Below are positions 34,630 to 43,012 of a stretch of 64,000 nucleotides of DNA, in pieces. Origin of the DNA: Pedobacter duraquae (GTDB lineage: Bacteria; Bacteroidota; Bacteroidia; Sphingobacteriales; Sphingobacteriaceae); contig NZ_SNWM01000001.1 in NCBI RefSeq assembly GCF_004362245.1, positions 186,001-250,000 of the forward strand. The letters are read 5' to 3'. Below the pieces are notes generated by a model. The model searched no databases. It was not told the DNA's origin and saw only the letters and a list, made by a program, of their open reading frames with translations. Both the position numbers and the translations under genes were made by a program. Each line of letters opens with the position of its first letter. Position 1 is the stretch's first letter.

Positions 34630-35316
34630 CTAGGCCTCTGCAGGATTGAACCGACTGTACATATTGATGTCGAAAAAAGAAACAGATGTAATGGTATCAA
34701 CCTTTATTACCAGATCCGTTTTGAGATCTCCGATATTTGCTACCGACCCCTCTTCTATATAAGTTGCATAAACAGATAGGTATTGGGTAGTAAAGACTAA
34801 TTCCTTTTTATCGTCCCGGTAACCACTAAACGCAGGTGTAATTCTAATGTAGTTTGTTGTAAAAGGTTTTGGCAGTTCCTTAACCCATCCGATATAAAAC
34901 TTGTTGTTATTTAAGGTAAACTGTAAAAGATGCGCATTGCTAAATGACGTGCTCAAAAGGAGTTCGAATTCATTTCCGACAGCAGTTAATGCATGCTGAA
35001 TAGCCTTTTCCCGGCTAATAAATTTATTAGCAATTTCTGTAGCTAAAATAGCAACAACAAGCGACATGCTTGCGGTTCCGAAAAATGGTGTTTTAAGCGG
35101 GAGGGCGTTACTGATCATCGACACCGCCTCAGGAGCAACAGTCAATAAAAATGTTCTTATGATCAGGCAGGCCCCAAGTAAAAAGATGCCAAGCATAGCA
35201 GAATTTAATAACACTCGCTGATTTTCAAGCCTGTATTGCCTGTACCTGAGATATTCAAATCTAATCAAAATATAGTACCCCCCTATCAGAGGAAATAAGA
35301 GTAGATTGAATGGCAT
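34630..35316 (-). CDS. Membrane protein with C-terminal beta-rich domain, unknown function
   Basis: 228 residues. Hydrophobic segments at about 4-18, 37-58 and 75-95 are followed by a C-terminal domain of about 120 residues with many beta strands ('LLQFTLNNNKFYIGWVKELPK', 'YIRITPAFSGYRDDKKELVFTTQYLSVYATYIEEG'). This looks like a small cytoplasmic SH3- or Sm-like barrel attached to the membrane, similar in plan to DUF6338-type proteins, but I cannot assign it. It is the last gene of a three-gene operon with a 61-residue protein and a GNAT enzyme. Confidence 0.55.
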   Translation of the reverse strand: MPFNLLLFPLIGGYYILIRFEYLRYRQYRLENQRVLLNSAMLGIFLLGACLIIRTFLLTVAPEAVSMISNALPLKTPFFGTASMSLVVAILATEIANKFISREKAIQHALTAVGNEFELLLSTSFSNAHLLQFTLNNNKFYIGWVKELPKPFTTNYIRITPAFSGYRDDKKELVFTTQYLSVYATYIEEGSVANIGDLKTDLVIKVDTITSVSFFDINMYSRFNPAEA

Positions 35317-35322
35317 GGATAG

Positions 35323-35508
35323 TTATTTTTTATTTTTTTCCCGCTCTATTTGCTTAAAAATACTTGATTCCATTAATTTAGAAACCATATTCTTAATCTT
35401 ATCCTGACCGAAGAAATCCTGCGCCTCAATGTACAATCTGCCTCCACTTGTAGAGTGGATAACAGCACTAAGTTCCTTATCCTTGTTCATGCTATCAAAT
35501 ATAACCAT
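35323..35508 (-). CDS. Small protein of unknown function
   Basis: 61 residues from the ATG at 35506-35508. It has 'VIHSTSGGRLYIEAQDFFGQDKIKNMVSKLMESSIFKQIEREKNKK', an amphipathic and Lys-rich C-terminus. No family is recognised. It ends 6 bases before the membrane protein gene and begins 25 bases after the GNAT gene, so all three are probably co-transcribed. Confidence 0.5.
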   Translation of the reverse strand: MVIFDSMNKDKELSAVIHSTSGGRLYIEAQDFFGQDKIKNMVSKLMESSIFKQIEREKNKK

Positions 35509-35533
35509 TAATTTATTGAACAACAAAAGTTCA

Positions 35534-35956
35534 TCATTTTTGTTCGAGATTCAATTCCATCTTAACAAATTCAATATCGTATTGCATATAAGTTGCTCCT
35601 ACCGGAACCAATCCAAACTTGTGGTAAAAACTCCCGGCAGATATCCTCGCATTGCACCAGATTTTTTTAGCTCCCCTGTCCCTGCAGTAATCTATGATAT
35701 ATTTAAGTAATGCTGATCCATAACCTTTCCCCTGTTGCGCTTCGAGTGTGGCAAATTTCCTAAATTGATAGTCCTGCCCATTTTCGAAAACAGAAACTAC
35801 AGCGGTAATCCAGGATCCTACGTATAGCCCAAAGTGAATTCCATCTGCATCGTTTGGCAGCTTAATCATATCGAAAGGTTGATCAGGATACATTACCTGA
35901 TGCCTGATACGCCAGGTTAACTCGTATCGTATTTGTTCAATTTGAATTTCTTCCAT
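35534..35956 (-). CDS. GNAT family N-acetyltransferase
   Basis: 140 residues, single GNAT domain. The acetyl-CoA binding motif A is 'FATLEAQQGKGYGSALLKYIID' (Q-x-G-K-G-Y-G), followed by 'CNARISAGSFYHKFGLVPVG', the usual motif B with Tyr. Substrate unknown. The start is ATG at 35954-35956, with a GTG one codon upstream also possible. First gene of a probable operon with two unknown proteins. Confidence 0.83.
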   Translation of the reverse strand: MEEIQIEQIRYELTWRIRHQVMYPDQPFDMIKLPNDADGIHFGLYVGSWITAVVSVFENGQDYQFRKFATLEAQQGKGYGSALLKYIIDYCRDRGAKKIWCNARISAGSFYHKFGLVPVGATYMQYDIEFVKMELNLEQK

Positions 35957-36027
35957 CACTTAAATATATGAAATTAAGATGATGATGCCTGTAATGATAC
36001 ATCCTACCTTTACCAAAAACACACGAT

Positions 36028-37188
36028 ATGTTAAATTTTGAATTAAAGAACCCAACTAAAATAATCTTTGGAAAAGATCAGATCAAAAATCTTGAAAAAG
36101 AACTACCGAAAGATGCCAAAGTGTTATTACTATATGGTGGCGGTAGCATCAAACAAAACGGTATTTACGAGCAAGTAAAAAAAGCTTTGCACGGTCATGA
36201 AGTCGTAGAATTTGGCGGCATCCCTGCAAATCCGGAATATGCGGTATTACTTGAAGCACTTCAGGTAATAAAAAACGAAAGCATTACTTTTTTACTTGCC
36301 GTAGGCGGTGGATCAGTAATTGATGGCACTAAATTCTTATCCGCTGCGGCCCTATTTAAGGGCGATACCCCCTGGGATATCCTGACTAATGGAATTCCTA
36401 CAACAGTAGGTTTGCCTTTTGGAACGGTATTGACCTTGCCAGCTACAGCTTCGGAAATGAATTCAGGTGCCGTTATCACACGTGCAGAGATTCAAGAAAA
36501 ACGAGCTATGGGCGGTCCCGGACTGTTCCCTGTATTTTCAATCCTGGATCCTCAGGTAGTGGCATCAATTCCGCAGCGACAGTTAGCCAATGGAGTTACC
36601 GATGCTTTTACACACGTGTTAGAACAGTATATGACCTATCCTGCTGGCGGATATCTTCAGGATAGATTTGCGGAAAGTATCATGCAGACACTGATCGAAA
36701 TTGCGCCTAGAATTATGAAAAATCCTGCAGACTATGAAGCAGCAGCAAACTTTATGTGGAGTTGCACCCTTGCACTAAACGGATTGATACAGAAAGGTGT
36801 ACCGGGCGATTGGGCAGTGCACATGATGGGGCATGAGTTAACTGCATTATTTGGTATTGATCACGCAAGAACGCTTGCCATAGTAGCACCAAGTCACTAT
36901 CGTTTCAATTTTGAATCTAAAAAGGAGAAATTAGCGCAATACGGAAAGCGTGTTTGGGGCCTTACTGAAGGTACTGATGAAGACATCGCAAAAGAAGCTA
37001 TTGTCAAAACAGAAGAGTTTTTCCATTCACTGGATATCAAAACCGCCCTTTCAGAATATACATCCGACTATAAAGGAACTGCAGAAAAAATCTCTGCGCG
37101 CTTTATAGAACGCGGTTGGAATGGTTTAGGTGAACACAAATCACTTACGCCAGCACACGTGCAGGAGATTGTTGAAATGAGCTACTAG
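36028..37188 (+). CDS. Iron-containing alcohol dehydrogenase, YqhD-like
   Basis: 386 residues. The NAD(P)-binding motif is 'LLYGGGSIKQNGIYEQV' and 'AVGGGSVIDGTKF'. Metal ligands follow the family order: Asp in 'GVTDAFTHVLEQYMT', His in the same motif, then His residues in 'VHMMGHELTALFGIDHARTLA'. The GGGSI and 'PWDIL' features point to the YqhD/BDH branch, which prefers NADPH and reduces short-chain aldehydes. Cytoplasmic. A TACCTTTA box lies at 36005-36012. A strong bidirectional terminator follows. Confidence 0.9.
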   Translation: MLNFELKNPTKIIFGKDQIKNLEKELPKDAKVLLLYGGGSIKQNGIYEQVKKALHGHEVVEFGGIPANPEYAVLLEALQVIKNESITFLLAVGGGSVIDGTKFLSAAALFKGDTPWDILTNGIPTTVGLPFGTVLTLPATASEMNSGAVITRAEIQEKRAMGGPGLFPVFSILDPQVVASIPQRQLANGVTDAFTHVLEQYMTYPAGGYLQDRFAESIMQTLIEIAPRIMKNPADYEAAANFMWSCTLALNGLIQKGVPGDWAVHMMGHELTALFGIDHARTLAIVAPSHYRFNFESKKEKLAQYGKRVWGLTEGTDEDIAKEAIVKTEEFFHSLDIKTALSEYTSDYKGTAEKISARFIERGWNGLGEHKSLTPAHVQEIVEMSY

Positions 37189-37204
37189 TCAATAGATAGC
37201 ATAT

Positions 37205-37240
37205 AAAAAGGGCGATTTCTTTGCAGAAACCGCCCTTTTT
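37205..37240. terminator. Bidirectional rho-independent terminator
   Basis: AAAAAGGGCG (37205-37214) pairs with CGCCCTTTTT (37231-37240), extended inside by TTTC/GAAA. It has an A-tract on one side and a T-tract on the other, between the dehydrogenase and the convergent TssD gene. Confidence 0.85.
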
Positions 37241-37252
37241 ATTTACTGACGA

Positions 37253-37648
37253 TTAAGCTTTCGGCCAGTCGTTCTCGTGCTCAGCATTACCAAGCTTCAA
37301 TTTACGCGCCGATACAACAAAACTTAAAGTCATAGGAGTATTGTCATTTACAGCAATACCCTCATTATACTGGATGATATAGCCGTCTTCGAAAGTCAGT
37401 TCTTTCATTTTGGCGTCTTCTTCTCCTTTTTTGAAAATGATGGTACCGGATTGTGGTTTATATTGGTTATTGACCATTGATTCTATTACTGAAGTATCTT
37501 CAGTAGATTCAATTTCAATGTGGATAGTACCACCGTAAACACCTGAAGATGGACGGCCTTTTGCGTCAACATCGCGGTTTAAAGAAAAATTACACTGCAG
37601 GACATCAAATTCTTTTGATCCCAGAGTTAAGCGGGTTTTAAATGCCAT
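37253..37648 (-). CDS. tssD: Type VI secretion tube protein TssD (Hcp-like), copy 1
   Basis: 131 residues. The Bacteroidota TssD/Hcp pattern is clear: 'MAFKTRL..GSKEFDVL', 'LNRDVDAKGRPSSGVYGGTI', 'STEDTSVIESMVNNQYKPQSGTIIFKK', 'KELTFEDGYII' and a C-terminal 'KLKLGNAEHENDWPKA'. Hcp forms stacked hexameric rings that make the inner tube of the contractile apparatus. By direct comparison it is identical to the neighbouring copy at 96 of 131 positions. No sheath, baseplate or ClpV gene lies within the window, so this pair is detached from any main locus. Confidence 0.85.
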   Translation of the reverse strand: MAFKTRLTLGSKEFDVLQCNFSLNRDVDAKGRPSSGVYGGTIHIEIESTEDTSVIESMVNNQYKPQSGTIIFKKGEEDAKMKELTFEDGYIIQYNEGIAVNDNTPMTLSFVVSARKLKLGNAEHENDWPKA

Positions 37649-37717
37649 GATTGTACATGTTAAATGTTAAGAAATAATAAGTTTACCCATCCCGGGCTGG
37701 TTAGCAAAAGACCGTAA

Positions 37718-38113
37718 TTAAGCCTTAGGCCAGTCGTTTACATGCTCTGCGTTTCCTAGCTTGAGCTTTCTGGCTGAAATCTGAAATTTCAGAGTCATGG
37801 GATGGTCGCCTATGATGTTAATTCCTTCAGTGTACTTAACAATGTACCCATCTTCGAAATTAACTTCTTTCATTTTGGCATCTTCTTCGGATTTTTTAAT
37901 CAGAAGTGTTCCCGTAATTGGTTTGTACTGGTTGTTCACCATTGCTTCGATGATCGAAGTGTCTTCAGTGGATTCGATTTCCACATCAATGGTTCCTCCA
38001 TAAACTCCGGAGGATGGTCTTCCTTTGGCGTCAACATCCCTGTTTAACGCATAGGCACAATGAAGTACATCGTACTCCTTGCCTGAAAAATTTAATCTAG
38101 CTTTGAAAGCCAT
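37718..38113 (-). CDS. tssD: Type VI secretion tube protein TssD (Hcp-like), copy 2
   Basis: 131 residues, a tandem paralogue of the gene 69 bases downstream. The central block (residues 23-42) and the C-terminal 'SARKLKLGNAEH.NDWPKA' are identical, while the N-terminal 20 residues and the loop at 99-104 differ ('NIIGDH' against 'AVNDNT'). Those variable parts could match different cargo or partners. Same strand as copy 1, so probably one transcript from a promoter in the 386-base gap upstream. Confidence 0.85.
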   Translation of the reverse strand: MAFKARLNFSGKEYDVLHCAYALNRDVDAKGRPSSGVYGGTIDVEIESTEDTSIIEAMVNNQYKPITGTLLIKKSEEDAKMKEVNFEDGYIVKYTEGINIIGDHPMTLKFQISARKLKLGNAEHVNDWPKA

Positions 38114-38500
38114 AGCTTTAAAATTTAAAGGTGAATATTTAATTGACAGCGTCCTGCTGCTGATAACTCAAGTCCAAAGATCAGGCCAAGTATCAGCCTA
38201 TCTCACTCATTTATAGCACAAAAATTTCGAATTCAGCACGTTTATAAAAAAACTCGCGCAGAGCACCTGCCAAACAATTAATAGATGTTACACCACATTT
38301 TATTTTTTTTATTTTTTTTAAACGGCAATAAACTCCGTACCAAAAGACGTGTAGAATGTAGGGACAACATGCTGTGAACCTGAACATAAAAACAGAAACA
38401 GAATCTTCGATTAATAAGTTACTTCACATTATTACAGGTGGCGCCGACAGACGCCCATAAAAGAGCCTGATCGGGTAATCAGGCTCTGTTTAAATCTAAT
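38114..38500. other. Intergenic region upstream of the TssD pair
   Basis: 387 bases without a supported gene. It should hold the TssD promoter on the minus strand, but I see no exact TAnnTTTG box. It contains A/T-rich tracts near 38300-38330 and the terminator of the small gene on its right. Confidence 0.4.
38462..38487 (-). terminator. Hairpin terminator after the small acidic gene
   Basis: AGAGCCTGA (38462-38470) pairs with TCAGGCTCT (38479-38487), 9-bp arms and an 8-base loop, just past the stop of the minus-strand gene at 38501; on that strand it continues into TTTTATGGGC. Confidence 0.7.
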
Positions 38501-38716
38501 TTAATTACTCGGCTTTGAGGGCCTGTTTTCAACGATACGGCCATCACCTTGATCATTCTCTTTGATGACCACAGTTCCCGGGGTTGGCACCGGGTTATTT
38601 GCTCCTGTACCGCCGGTTTTCACATTCGTTTCGGGCTCATCGTTATTGATGATTTTATCTAATTCTGTCCCGGGGTTCACATCCTCCTGGTTGTTTAATG
38701 ATTCAATACTATCCAT
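38501..38716 (-). CDS. Small acidic protein of unknown function
   Basis: 71 residues, low complexity, rich in Asn, Pro, Gly, Glu and Asp ('NNDEPETNVKTGGTGANNPVPTPGTVVIKENDQGDG'). No hydrophobic core, signal or membrane segment is visible, so it is probably disordered. It has its own ATG and a good terminator 14 bases after the stop, which support it as a real gene. No family is recognised. Confidence 0.5.
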   Translation of the reverse strand: MDSIESLNNQEDVNPGTELDKIINNDEPETNVKTGGTGANNPVPTPGTVVIKENDQGDGRIVENRPSKPSN

Positions 38717-38824
38717 GATATAATCCTTTTATATGTTAAAAAACACGTTAAACCGCTTCTGGTTTAAAAAGATTACATTAAAAAATACCATATTTGGAAA
38801 TACAAATACGCACCCGAAAGAAAC

Positions 38825-39913
38825 TTGGCCTCACTTACCATCAAAAACCAGATCAGTTCTGTATTTAAAGGAAAAAAATGGAGACTGCATGTCATCTATT
38901 GGACACTACTTGCTGTGGTATTTTATTTCCAGTATAAGGCCGCGTTGGTTGCTCCCAAATACCCCCTTGCTTACACCATGGAAGTGTCTTTGAGTAGATT
39001 CTTAACACTTATCTTGCTCTGCTATAGCTTTTTGTTTTTTGTAATGCCGCTGTATCGGCCAAAGAAGTTGATTTACTTCTGGATCAGCTTGATTTTGCTG
39101 GTGTTTTTGGCCGACTGCCTGCAGGTCGTATTTGTTAAATTGATACTATTGCAGTTTCCCAGTTTGAATCCGATACCTGACACAGCTTTTCTGAGCATGC
39201 TCGGTAAATACATTTTTGCGCTAATTGCCCTTTTTTCCTTTTTTATCGCTGCATTTTATTTCCAGGACATATACGATAGACAACGAGAAATACAAGTGCT
39301 GGCCAAATTTAAAACAGAGAAAATTGCCTTGGAAAGCAGCTTTCTAAAGTCACAGGTTAACCCCCACTTTCTTTTTAATACGCTCAACAATATTTATGCG
39401 CTTAGCTTAAAAAAATCTGAACAAACTGCTGTTATTATCGAGCGGCTGGAATCCTTACTGCACTATATGCTTTTCGAATGTAAAGCTGACCTCGTTTTAC
39501 TGGCCCAGGAATTCACATTTACAAACAGTTATATTGCTCTCGAGAAACTCAGGCATCGTGATGACCAATGTACGGTAACCATGAATGTTGAGGGAGAAGT
39601 GAAGGATCAGTACATCGCTCCGCTCCTCCTCATAAATTTCCTGGAAAACGCTTTTAAACACGGCACAAAGGCAAGTTTCGGAAAATCCTGGATCAATATG
39701 GATATTAAAGTATCTGCCGGGGGTCTGCATTTCCTCTTGCAAAATAGTAAGCCGTTACAGGTTTCACTAACTCAACCTATATCAGAATACACCGGAGGGA
39801 TTGGATTAAAGAATGTGAAAAGAAGATTGGAAATTTTGTATCCAGGAAAACATACGCTGTCTATCACAGAAAAGAAAGACAGATTTGAAGTTGATTTAAC
39901 CCTAAGTTTCTAA
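38825..39913 (+). CDS. LytS/YehU-type sensor histidine kinase
   Basis: 362 residues. Four membrane helices in the first 150 residues, a coiled segment, then the His_kinase domain with the phospho-acceptor H181 in 'SQVNPHFLFNTLNNIYAL' and an ATPase domain ('APLLLINFLENAFKHG', 'GGIGLKNVKRRLEILYPGKH'). These kinases normally pair with a LytTR-type response regulator, but none lies nearby. The start is TTG at 38825-38827, since no in-frame ATG exists before the first helix. One base separates its stop from the start of a degenerate paralogue. Confidence 0.85.
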   Translation: MASLTIKNQISSVFKGKKWRLHVIYWTLLAVVFYFQYKAALVAPKYPLAYTMEVSLSRFLTLILLCYSFLFFVMPLYRPKKLIYFWISLILLVFLADCLQVVFVKLILLQFPSLNPIPDTAFLSMLGKYIFALIALFSFFIAAFYFQDIYDRQREIQVLAKFKTEKIALESSFLKSQVNPHFLFNTLNNIYALSLKKSEQTAVIIERLESLLHYMLFECKADLVLLAQEFTFTNSYIALEKLRHRDDQCTVTMNVEGEVKDQYIAPLLLINFLENAFKHGTKASFGKSWINMDIKVSAGGLHFLLQNSKPLQVSLTQPISEYTGGIGLKNVKRRLEILYPGKHTLSITEKKDRFEVDLTLSF

Positions 39914-39914
39914 C

Positions 39915-40976
39915 ATGAGTAACTTTGTTCAACAAGAGATTAACAAAAGGAATAAATGGGTGTATTTCACTAAATACCGATGGGTGGCGCATGTAGCCTA
40001 TTGGGGCTGGGTGCTTATCCTGGGAACATTAATACGCGTTAAAGTCCCAATCACCGCATCCATAATTTTCAATAATTTCTTTCTGTCGAATTTAAATATT
40101 GCGATATTCTATTATGTGTATTGCTTATTGCTCATTCCGTATTTCTTTAAAAGGAACAAGCCCTTATTGTTTTGGAGTTTATTGATCATTTCGTTTTTTG
40201 TTTTGACAGTGAACGATATGTACTTCAATAAAAAGTTTGTGCGCATGGTTGAGGGCACAGGCTACGATTATACTACTTCTTTTTGGGAAAATTATATCCA
40301 GGTTGTATACGTCTATGTCATCAATTTCCTCATCTTTTCCATACTGTTATTCTTCATGGAGAAAAATGAAGAGAATAGCTTATTGGAAGAAGTAGCGAAT
40401 GAAAAAAAAGAAATAGAACTGGTGAAACTGGATCTATTGAAAACGAACATTAGCCCCGACTTCATGATGCGATCCCTTGATCAGCTCAAACGATCGGCAC
40501 TACTGTCTGAACCTTATACGCCTACGTCGATAATCACTTTTTCTGAAGTTTTAAGATACAGGTTATACCGTGGTAAACAATCCTCAACGCCACTGCATGA
40601 AGAGCTCACTGCACTCGCCTGCTTCATTGAATTTATTAGTTTCGACTACAGGAATAATAATTTGAAAGTAACATTGGATTGCCTCGGCGATCCGGCAGCC
40701 AAGTCAATCGCTGCCCTGGCGCTGATTAATGTCATGGAACCTTTCTGTAAAGTGATCCCAGAACATCCTACATCGCTGGCTATTGAAATTCATATCGCTG
40801 AAGATTTGCTGCAAATGCACATGAATTATAATAAACACGCAACCGGATCCCTTTTAGAGGATCTTAATACGTACGGCAGGGACTACAATACGTTATATGG
40901 TGAAACAATTCATTTTCATTTTAAAAACTGTGATGACGACCATTGCAAAATAGAGCTTGTCCTGCCTATTTCGTAA
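39915..40976 (+). CDS. Degenerate LytS-type histidine kinase (pseudokinase)
   Basis: 353 residues with the same plan as the preceding kinase: several N-terminal membrane helices, then a His_kinase-like region. At the expected phospho-acceptor motif it reads S180-P-D-F-M-M-R, with Asp182 where the His of NPHFLFN should be. The ATPase N-box (ENAFKHG in its neighbour) is replaced by 'MEPFCKVIPEH', and the GxG box is missing. It should therefore neither autophosphorylate nor bind ATP normally. It probably forms heterodimers with, or regulates, the intact kinase encoded one base upstream. Confidence 0.75.
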   Translation: MSNFVQQEINKRNKWVYFTKYRWVAHVAYWGWVLILGTLIRVKVPITASIIFNNFFLSNLNIAIFYYVYCLLLIPYFFKRNKPLLFWSLLIISFFVLTVNDMYFNKKFVRMVEGTGYDYTTSFWENYIQVVYVYVINFLIFSILLFFMEKNEENSLLEEVANEKKEIELVKLDLLKTNISPDFMMRSLDQLKRSALLSEPYTPTSIITFSEVLRYRLYRGKQSSTPLHEELTALACFIEFISFDYRNNNLKVTLDCLGDPAAKSIAALALINVMEPFCKVIPEHPTSLAIEIHIAEDLLQMHMNYNKHATGSLLEDLNTYGRDYNTLYGETIHFHFKNCDDDHCKIELVLPIS

Positions 40977-40984
40977 AATTCGGA

Positions 40985-40992
40985 TACCTTTG
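40985..40992 (+). promoter_or_regulatory. -7 promoter box of the helicase
   Basis: TACCTTTG matches TAnnTTTG and ends 5 bases before the ATG at 40998, implying a very short leader. Confidence 0.45.
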
Positions 40993-40997
40993 CGGTA

Positions 40998-42905
40998 ATG
41001 GACTATTTCAAAAAGTTAATTGACCTGTTAAAAATTGAAAAAGATGAAGACCTCAATGCCTATCGGCGCCTAACGGAGTCATCTTCTGTTACCGACCGCA
41101 GAATGAATGGTCTTGCCTGGTATCCGATCGCAATACGAGGTACAGAAATGAGCCGCGGCGACTATCTCAGCGTCGAACTGGAACGCACCACACATCAGGA
41201 TTTAAGTCACCAATTCCGGTTTGGCGCTTCAGTGGCACTATTTTCCAATCACGATCCCGGCAAGGACCGTATAGAAGGCACAGTAACTCACGTTTCAGGA
41301 AATAAGATCAAAATAACTTTACGTAGCGATGAGTTGCCCGACTGGTCCAGGGATGGTAAGTTGGGTATCGACCTATTGTTCGACAACAATAGCTACGATG
41401 AAATGCAGGCTGCCCTTAAAGAAGCAGCACAAAGAGCAGAAAATCCGAAACAGGGTGATTTGGTTAGCGTCCTTACTGGCAGCAGTAAACCAGGGTTTAG
41501 CGATAAAAAATTACATTACAGTATCCCGCAGCTCAACGCCGTCCAGCAATTGGCCGTAGAAAAAATAATAGCTGCAAATGATCTGGCTATTGTCCATGGC
41601 CCTCCCGGAACTGGAAAGACGACCACCCTGGTACAAGCCATCAAGGCACTGATCAAACAAAACCATCAACAAATTCTGGTCGTAGCGCCAAGCAATACTG
41701 CGGTTGACCTTCTGAGCGAAAAATTAGCCGAGGAAGGCCTGAATGTTTTAAGGATTGGAAATCCAGCCAGGGTATCCGCCAAAATGCTTTCTTTAACATT
41801 GGATAGCAAAATAGCCGACCATGAGCACATGAAGGAGGTCAGGGCATTAAAAAAACAGGCTGCTGAGTATAAGAACATGGCGCATAAATATAAAAGAACT
41901 TTTGGTCGCGCTGAACAGGAACAGCGTAAAGCCTTGTTCAATGAAGCTCATAAAATTATGAAGGAGGTTGGCAATACCGAGCAATACATGATTGATCAGG
42001 TTGTTGCTAAAGCCCAAGTCATCACGGCCACGCTGGTAGGCGCAAATCACCACACGATCCGAAATCTGACTTTCCATACCGTGGTGATAGATGAAGCCGG
42101 TCAGGCTTTAGAGCCTGCTTGTTGGATTCCTATCTTAAAGTCGCAAAAAGTCATCCTAGCCGGCGATCACTGCCAACTACCGCCAACAATTAAATCTGTT
42201 GAAGCAGCAAAAAAAGGTTTAAGTACAACATTACTTGAAAAGTGTGTAGCTATTTATCCTGAATCAGTTGTATTGCTGGAAGAGCAATATAGGATGCATC
42301 ATAAGATCATGGGATACCCTTCCCGGCTCTTCTACAACAATCAACTTAAGGCTGCCTCATCAGTAGCCGGCAAAACATTATTTACCGATGATATCCCCTT
42401 AAATTTTATAGATACTGCCGGCTGTGCTTTCGATGAAAAACTCGAGGGAACCAGTGTGAGCAATCCCGAAGAAGCAGCATTTCTACTGAAACACTTAACG
42501 GCATACCTTTTAGAACTGGTCAATCATTGTCCCATAGATCAATTTCCTTCTATTGGAATCATTTCTCCTTATCAGCAACAAATAAGATGTTTAAAGGATC
42601 TTTTACAAAGTTCGCCGGAATTGGACCCGTATAAAGAATACATTACCATTAACACAATCGATAGCTTCCAGGGACAGGAACGTGATATCATCTATATCAG
42701 TTTAACGAGAAGCAATGCCGAACGCACGATAGGCTTTCTTGCGGATATCAGACGCATGAATGTGGCGATGACAAGAGCTAAACAGAAACTTGTCGTTGTA
42801 GGAGACAGCGTTACTCTTGCCCGTTTGCCGTTCTATTCGGATTTCATTGCTTATGCAGAACAGGAAGGTGTTTATAACAGCGCCTGGGAGTTTATGCACG
42901 ACTAA
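40998..42905 (+). CDS. SF1 DNA/RNA helicase, UPF1/IGHMBP2-like
   Basis: 635 residues. The N-terminal beta-barrel region (about 60-170) is of the 1B/stalk type. Helicase motifs in order: I 'GPPGTGKTTTLVQ', Ia 'VVAPSNTAVDLLSEKL', II 'VIDEAGQA', III 'AGDHCQLPPT', IV 'EEQYRMHHKIM', V 'TIDSFQGQERDIIYISLTRSN' and VI 'RMNVAMTRAKQKLVVVGD'. This is the Upf1-like family with 5'-3' polarity. Cytoplasmic nucleic-acid remodelling; the substrate is not known. It probably has its own promoter. Confidence 0.9.
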   Translation: MDYFKKLIDLLKIEKDEDLNAYRRLTESSSVTDRRMNGLAWYPIAIRGTEMSRGDYLSVELERTTHQDLSHQFRFGASVALFSNHDPGKDRIEGTVTHVSGNKIKITLRSDELPDWSRDGKLGIDLLFDNNSYDEMQAALKEAAQRAENPKQGDLVSVLTGSSKPGFSDKKLHYSIPQLNAVQQLAVEKIIAANDLAIVHGPPGTGKTTTLVQAIKALIKQNHQQILVVAPSNTAVDLLSEKLAEEGLNVLRIGNPARVSAKMLSLTLDSKIADHEHMKEVRALKKQAAEYKNMAHKYKRTFGRAEQEQRKALFNEAHKIMKEVGNTEQYMIDQVVAKAQVITATLVGANHHTIRNLTFHTVVIDEAGQALEPACWIPILKSQKVILAGDHCQLPPTIKSVEAAKKGLSTTLLEKCVAIYPESVVLLEEQYRMHHKIMGYPSRLFYNNQLKAASSVAGKTLFTDDIPLNFIDTAGCAFDEKLEGTSVSNPEEAAFLLKHLTAYLLELVNHCPIDQFPSIGIISPYQQQIRCLKDLLQSSPELDPYKEYITINTIDSFQGQERDIIYISLTRSNAERTIGFLADIRRMNVAMTRAKQKLVVVGDSVTLARLPFYSDFIAYAEQEGVYNSAWEFMHD

Positions 42906-42975
42906 CGAATATTATTAATACAACAATGAGGAAGATCTAATTGAAAATAGTAGCTGATATTCTGGCATAAATTTA

Positions 42976-42983
42976 TATTTTTG
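42976..42983 (+). promoter_or_regulatory. -7 promoter box of the FadR-type regulator
   Basis: TATTTTTG matches TAnnTTTG, 29 bases before the ATG at 43013. No -33 element is clear. Confidence 0.35.
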
Positions 42984-43012
42984 AAAACTGTGCTCTTCAA
43001 CTCCAGTGAATA

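Noticed and set aside
37253..38113. Start of a type VI secretion locus
   Set aside because: No other type VI component can be recognised on either side; only the two tube proteins are present.
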